64,000 nt of DNA from assembly GCA_021292105.1 (NCBI GenBank), contig CM037871.1, forward strand, positions 36,013,854-36,077,853, in the 5' to 3' direction. Below are positions 36,301 through 42,300 of the stretch, one piece after another. The notes under the pieces were generated by a model. That model had not been told where the DNA came from, did no database searches, and was given only the letters and a program-made list of their open reading frames with translations. A program made the translations under genes and the position numbers. How positions within the stretch are numbered: position 1 is the first letter of the stretch; each line of letters opens with the position of its first letter. The stretch is from Anadara kagoshimensis. Its lineage: Eukaryota > Mollusca > Bivalvia > Arcoida > Arcidae.

Positions 36301-39300
36301 AACCAATCTGTCCATTAAGACCAGTGTATTAAGGTCCCTTTGCTTCATATTTCAGCCAAAAAGAACCTCTATATAAAGAACACCTGTCCATTAAGACCAG
36401 TGTATTAAGGTCCCTTTGCTTCATATTTCAACCAAAAAGAACCTCTATATAAAGAACACCTGTCCATTAAGATCAGTGTATTAAGGTCTCTTTGCTTCAT
36501 ATTTCAACCAAAAAGAAGTTTTATTTAAAAACCATTCTGTCCATTAAGACCAGTGTATTGTTGTCCCTGCAATTTGCTTCATATTTCAATCAAGAACTTC
36601 TGTGCACATTGTGTCATTGGTCTGTATATAGTCAATTATTCTAAGTTTCATGGGTGGTCTTTATATACAGTTTTTACTTCTACGTTTCATGGGTGGTCTT
36701 TGTATACAGGTTTTACTTCTACGTTTCATGGGTGGTCTTTGTATACAGGTTTTATTGTTGTCATTTTCAATTATTCAGTTATTTTTTTATATTAACTGTT
36801 GACGTCTGGTAAACAGATACATGCTCTATTTTAGTTCATTATATGTTAAACCATACAAAACACATCAATTCATCAAGTAGAGTTAAATGATTAATTTACC
36901 TGACACATAATGATTTGATGACAAAAATCACCTGTTAAAGTTTTATCAGTGTGTCACTCACCTGTCTAAAGGCATTGTTACTGTAGCATGTGTGATTTTA
37001 GATTATTGTAATATATAGGTATATATGAGAATCTTTTTCCAAACCACTATCAGATGGTCAGTGTGGTTGTTGTGTGGTCAAAGTTAATATGGCCTTTACA
37101 TGTATAGAGTCCAGTTTAAAATACCCATTTTCCCAACTCCAGTCCCAATAATAAACTTATTTGTAATTTCAATAACCTGAAAAAATATGTTTAGGAAACA
37201 TAAACTTTATAATCATCTGTTTGTCTAAATTTAAAATATTTATTTCATTTAAGTCATTAGATTATTTACATTTTCAACAAATATAACTGACCATGGTGCT
37301 TTTGAATTTGTAAACAGAATCTGTGTTATTTTTATCCTTGAGGTCATTTAAAACCGCCCATGTCCATATAGACTTAATCCTTTACCTGGTGGTAAATTTA
37401 ACAGGTCAGACCTGGCTTTTTTTCCCTTAGATGACCATTTCTCACACCTTTGACCAGGTATATTACAGGTATCAACATGATAAGCACCAAGCTCCGAAAC
37501 AACGCACACTTCCTAGCTCCGTATGTCGCAAGGTAGAAAAAAGGTACGAATGTTGGCCGCTGTTCGGAGCTTGGATAAGCACTTATACAGGGTTATCAAA
37601 ATATCATCTTACTGTGCCATATGGTACATAAAAGTGAACCCAGTTGCACTAAAAGTATAAATAATAATTGTCAAAACATTTTGAAGTAAAACCATAAATG
37701 GTCCATAAAACTAGAAAAGAAATTAATTATGAAATATGACAAACTGATGACTGGCCCATTATACTCCTATATCATATAGCTGCTGTTTATAATGATGGAT
37801 TAAGTTGATTAAATTGTTGTGGGGGGTATAGGTAAACAACACTGACATGTCTGCTTGACCTCTCATTAGGGGTCATCAGTATATAATGATCTACTCAAAA
37901 GTCTGTAGTGTTAGGATTAACAGTTAATACATAAACAAGGCATGCTCCCCATGATGTAGATGAAATAACACCCATGTTCCACATACATACATGCATACAT
38001 CCATTATAAATATTTAAACTAAAGGTCAATTGGACAGGTCAATGTTGTTTGACTTTAATTATCAGCTTTATCAGATGACAGAAAGTAATGGAATAAATTG
38101 TGTAATTATAACTAATATGAAAGGCAGTTCATATAAATGTTCAGATTTCATAAAGATAAACACTGAATTGCTGCAATTTAAGATTGCATTTAAACAATTT
38201 ATGTTTAGGAATGGCCTTTAAAGAGTGTTTTTATTAAACACAATACCGTTTTGTCTTAATACAATGGGATTATCATAAGACTGTCATATAAATTGTTTGA
38301 ACACACACGTTAACATAGATAAAATGACTACAATGAATCTACCATTTATCAAAGCTGATTTAAGTTGTTCTTCATATTACCTGTTCCTGGGTTGTTGTTG
38401 GTGTAATATGAGACAAGCTATGATCTATTTCCACTCTTGACAAATCTCTCTCCTATTATTAATGGACATTTTTTAACAATGACTCGACTTACACTTCACT
38501 TACATTCCCTGTTTATAAAATAAATCTGATCAACTGAACTGCACCAAGAAAAACTAGAATGAACTATCTCTCTTGAGAGCCAAATACCCCTCCCTCCCCA
38601 ATATTAAATGTTTTCCTGCGACCTTAGCCTTTCTGATATGACCTTGGTGCAAGGTCATTCATTACATACCTTTGGACCATGAAGCTTATTTGTGTGAAGT
38701 TTTATCACAATCATCCATAGCAATTATGAAATATGGCCCAGAGACAGACAGACATGGTGATTCCTATATACACCCCTCAAACTAGTTTGCGAGGGGTAGA
38801 ATCATAGCTAGGTGGCCATCTGCATACAAAGAATACTATATTTTAATTCAGTCTGTTCAAATAAACATAATCAGATACAAACATACTTACTGTTAACACA
38901 ATCTAAAAAACAAATTGAAAACTTTGAAAACTGGCAAATCATGTTAAATGTGTGAACTAAAGAGAGAGAAAGAGAAATGAGTGTATGACTTTACACTGGT
39001 TAATGTGTACCACTGTGCATTCAGTCAGTGTTATCAAGTATCAAACCCATGATCTACCATTCGGTTACCACTGAGCCATCAATGTACTTGTATGACCCAG
39101 ACAAGGATGAAACACATGATCTACCATTCTGTAACCACTAAGCCATCAATGTGGGTGTATGACCCAGACAAGGATCAAACCCATGATCTACCATTCTGTA
39201 ACCACTGAGCCATCAATTTGGCTGTATGACCCAGACAAGGATCACACCCATGATCTACCATTCTGTAACCACTAAGCCATCAATGTGGGTGTATGACCCA

Positions 39301-42300
39301 GACAAGGATCAAACCCATGATCTACCATTCTGTAACCACTAAGCCATCAATGTGGGTGTATGACCCAGACAAGGATCAAACCCATGATCTACCATTCTGT
39401 AACCACTGAGCCATCAATTTGGCTGTATGACCCAGACAAGGATCAAACCCATGATCTACTATTTTGTAACCACTGAGCCATCAATTTGGCTGAATGACCC
39501 AGATAAGGATCAAACCCATGATCTACCATTTCGAACCACTAAGCCATCAATTTGGCTGTATGACCCAGATAAGGATCAAACCGATTATCTATCATTCTGT
39601 AACCACTAAGCCATCAATTTGGCTGAATGACCCAGATAAGGATCAAACCCATGATCTACCATTCTGTAACCACTAAGCCATCAATTTGGCTGTATGACCC
39701 AGATAAGGATCAAACCCATGATCTACCATTCTGTAACCACTAAGCCATCAATGTGGCTGTATGACCCAGACAAGGATCAAACACATGATCTACTATTCTG
39801 TAACCACCAAGCCATCAATTTGGCTGTATGACCCAGACAAGGATCAAACCCATGATCTACCATTCTGTAACCACTGAGCCATCAATGTGGCTGTATGATC
39901 CAGACAAGGATCAAACCCATGATCTACTATTCTGTAACCACTAAGCCATCAATATTGATGTATGACCCTAGACAAGGATCAAACCCATGATCTACCATTC
40001 TGTTACCACTGAGTCATCAATGTACTTGTATGACCCAGACAAGGATCAAACCCATGATCTACCATTCTGTTACCACTGAGTCATCAATGTACTTGTATGA
40101 CCCAGACAAGGATCAAACCCATGATCTACCATTCTGTACCACTGAGCCATCAATGTACTTGTATGACCCAGACAAGGATCAAACCCATGATCTACCATTC
40201 TGTAACCACTGAGCCATCAATGTGGCTGTATGATCCAGGCAAGGATCAAACCCATGATCTACCATTCTGTAACCACTAAGCCATCAATATTGATGTATGA
40301 CCCAGACAAGGATCAAACCCATTATCTATCATTCTATCATTCTGTAACCACTGAGCCATCATAGTGGCTGTATGACCCAGCCAAGGATCAAAACAATGAC
40401 CTCTAATTCTGTAACCACTATGCCATCAATGTTGCTGTATAACCCAGACAAGGATCAAACCCATGTCATTCTGTGACCACTGTGCCATCAGAATGGTGAC
40501 TTAGGAGTGGACGTGATTCCGTGTTCAGGGTTTCTTGTTGAACTGTAAAGTTACACCTACATTAATTGTATAGATTTTTGTTTGTGATATCACCTACACA
40601 GATGATATAATTTTTATTTCATTAGATTATTTAGATCAATTAAGACTTAACAGGTTTCATGCTGTCTGGGTTTTTCTTTTTGCACTTTTAGACATTGTCT
40701 GGAGAAATTACCTCTGTCAACAAGTGCTGATAAAAATCGTTGGTGTTTTTTACCACAGACCAAATTATTTGACTTATTTTGAGTCAGTTTTAGGACTGTT
40801 TGGAGAAAACCACTGACCTTCATTTTCACATGACCTTGGTTAGGTCAAGGTCATTCATTTTTCATCTTCTGAAGAGTCTTAAACTGGTGGAAAATTCTGT
40901 AAATGTCATATTGATGTCATCAGTCACACAAGTGTTATTATTTTAACAGCAATAGTCTTGACTATGATTTAAACTTTAAATGGATATGTAATCCAAATTA
41001 AAAATTTTTATTACTATTTGGGGTTATTTTTGAAAAACCATGGAAACTGTCAGAAATGTTACAAAAAAAAAAGTCTGCAATGAACAATGCAATAATGGTA
41101 ATTTCTTTAGATAATTGATGTGCAACAGCAAAAAGGAGTTATGATTCCTAATCAGTGGCGGATCCAGGATTCTATGTTGGGGTGGGGGTGGGGGGATGGG
41201 GTTGGGGGCACTGACAAATTTTTATATAATTTGTGTTTGGGGACAAAAGCTATAAGAGCAGTCCTTATCCCATTTTATAGTATGGTGAAGAGCTGCGACA
41301 TTGTTCAGTGGGAAATTAGGGGACTTCAAATTTTAAATGTCAGTTTCACTCAAAGGATTTAAAAAACATTCTTCTAGGGTGCTTTTTGGCATATGCAATA
41401 TACCCGAAAATTTCAGGGGGGCACAGGCCGGATGTGCTCCCATCTGGATCCATACCTGCTAATGCATGACAGATATATGATGGAATCAGTTTCCAATTGA
41501 TTTGGACTTTGATATATGGACAAGAACTTAATATGGAAAACATTGTGGAAAATTTCTTAATAATTTGGAACACCTATTTTGATTAAAAATAATTTTTATG
41601 GCATGTACTACAAGTATATCAATTGAGCTTCCTGGTTTTTGTATGTATTAAAGTAATTTGAGCCTCCACAATTTTTCATGAAAATACTGTTTTTAGGGAC
41701 AATATTCGCTGATTTAGTTTAATACCAGTTGCTTTATAATGGGTCTACTAATAATATGGTAGTAATACCCTATCTTTTTGTCATTGAAATTTTTATTATC
41801 CCCCACCTTTTGAAGAATTAGGGAGATATTAAATTCTAGTTTCTGTTGGTCATTCCTTTCTTCCTTCTGGCCATCATTCTGTCCATTTGAAATTTTTTTG
41901 TCTGTGCAAATTCTCCAAAATGATGAAACACTATTTTACGAAATTTGGTGAAAAGTATCAACATAGATAGGAGATGCGCATATCATTAACTCCAGTTGAT
42001 TTAGTCATTTTCCTTGGAGTAATGGCCCTTTGAACATAAGTGCAAATATAACCTGCTGGGAGGAGATCCTAATTCACTGAATTTGCTTGTTGAATTTAAT
42101 TTCAAACATATGTATTGGATGGTAAACAAAATATTATGTTTTAACTAATTTAAAATCAAGAATTGACTCAATATATTAATAAGAAATTCCTTCATTCAAA
42201 GTTTCAAGTCCATAAGTCCATAAAAAAAATTCCTGTGTAAATTAATGAGATTAACATGAACATGATCAGAGCTTGGCAAAAAAATATTAAATTATTGATA

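Noticed and set aside
39427-40279. Several 60-codon + frames with a repeated peptide
   Set aside because: Read-through of the 67-bp tRNA-like array; no non-repeat sequence.
39030-40500. CRISPR-like regular array
   Set aside because: Units are contiguous tandem repeats without unique spacers, in eukaryotic intron DNA.
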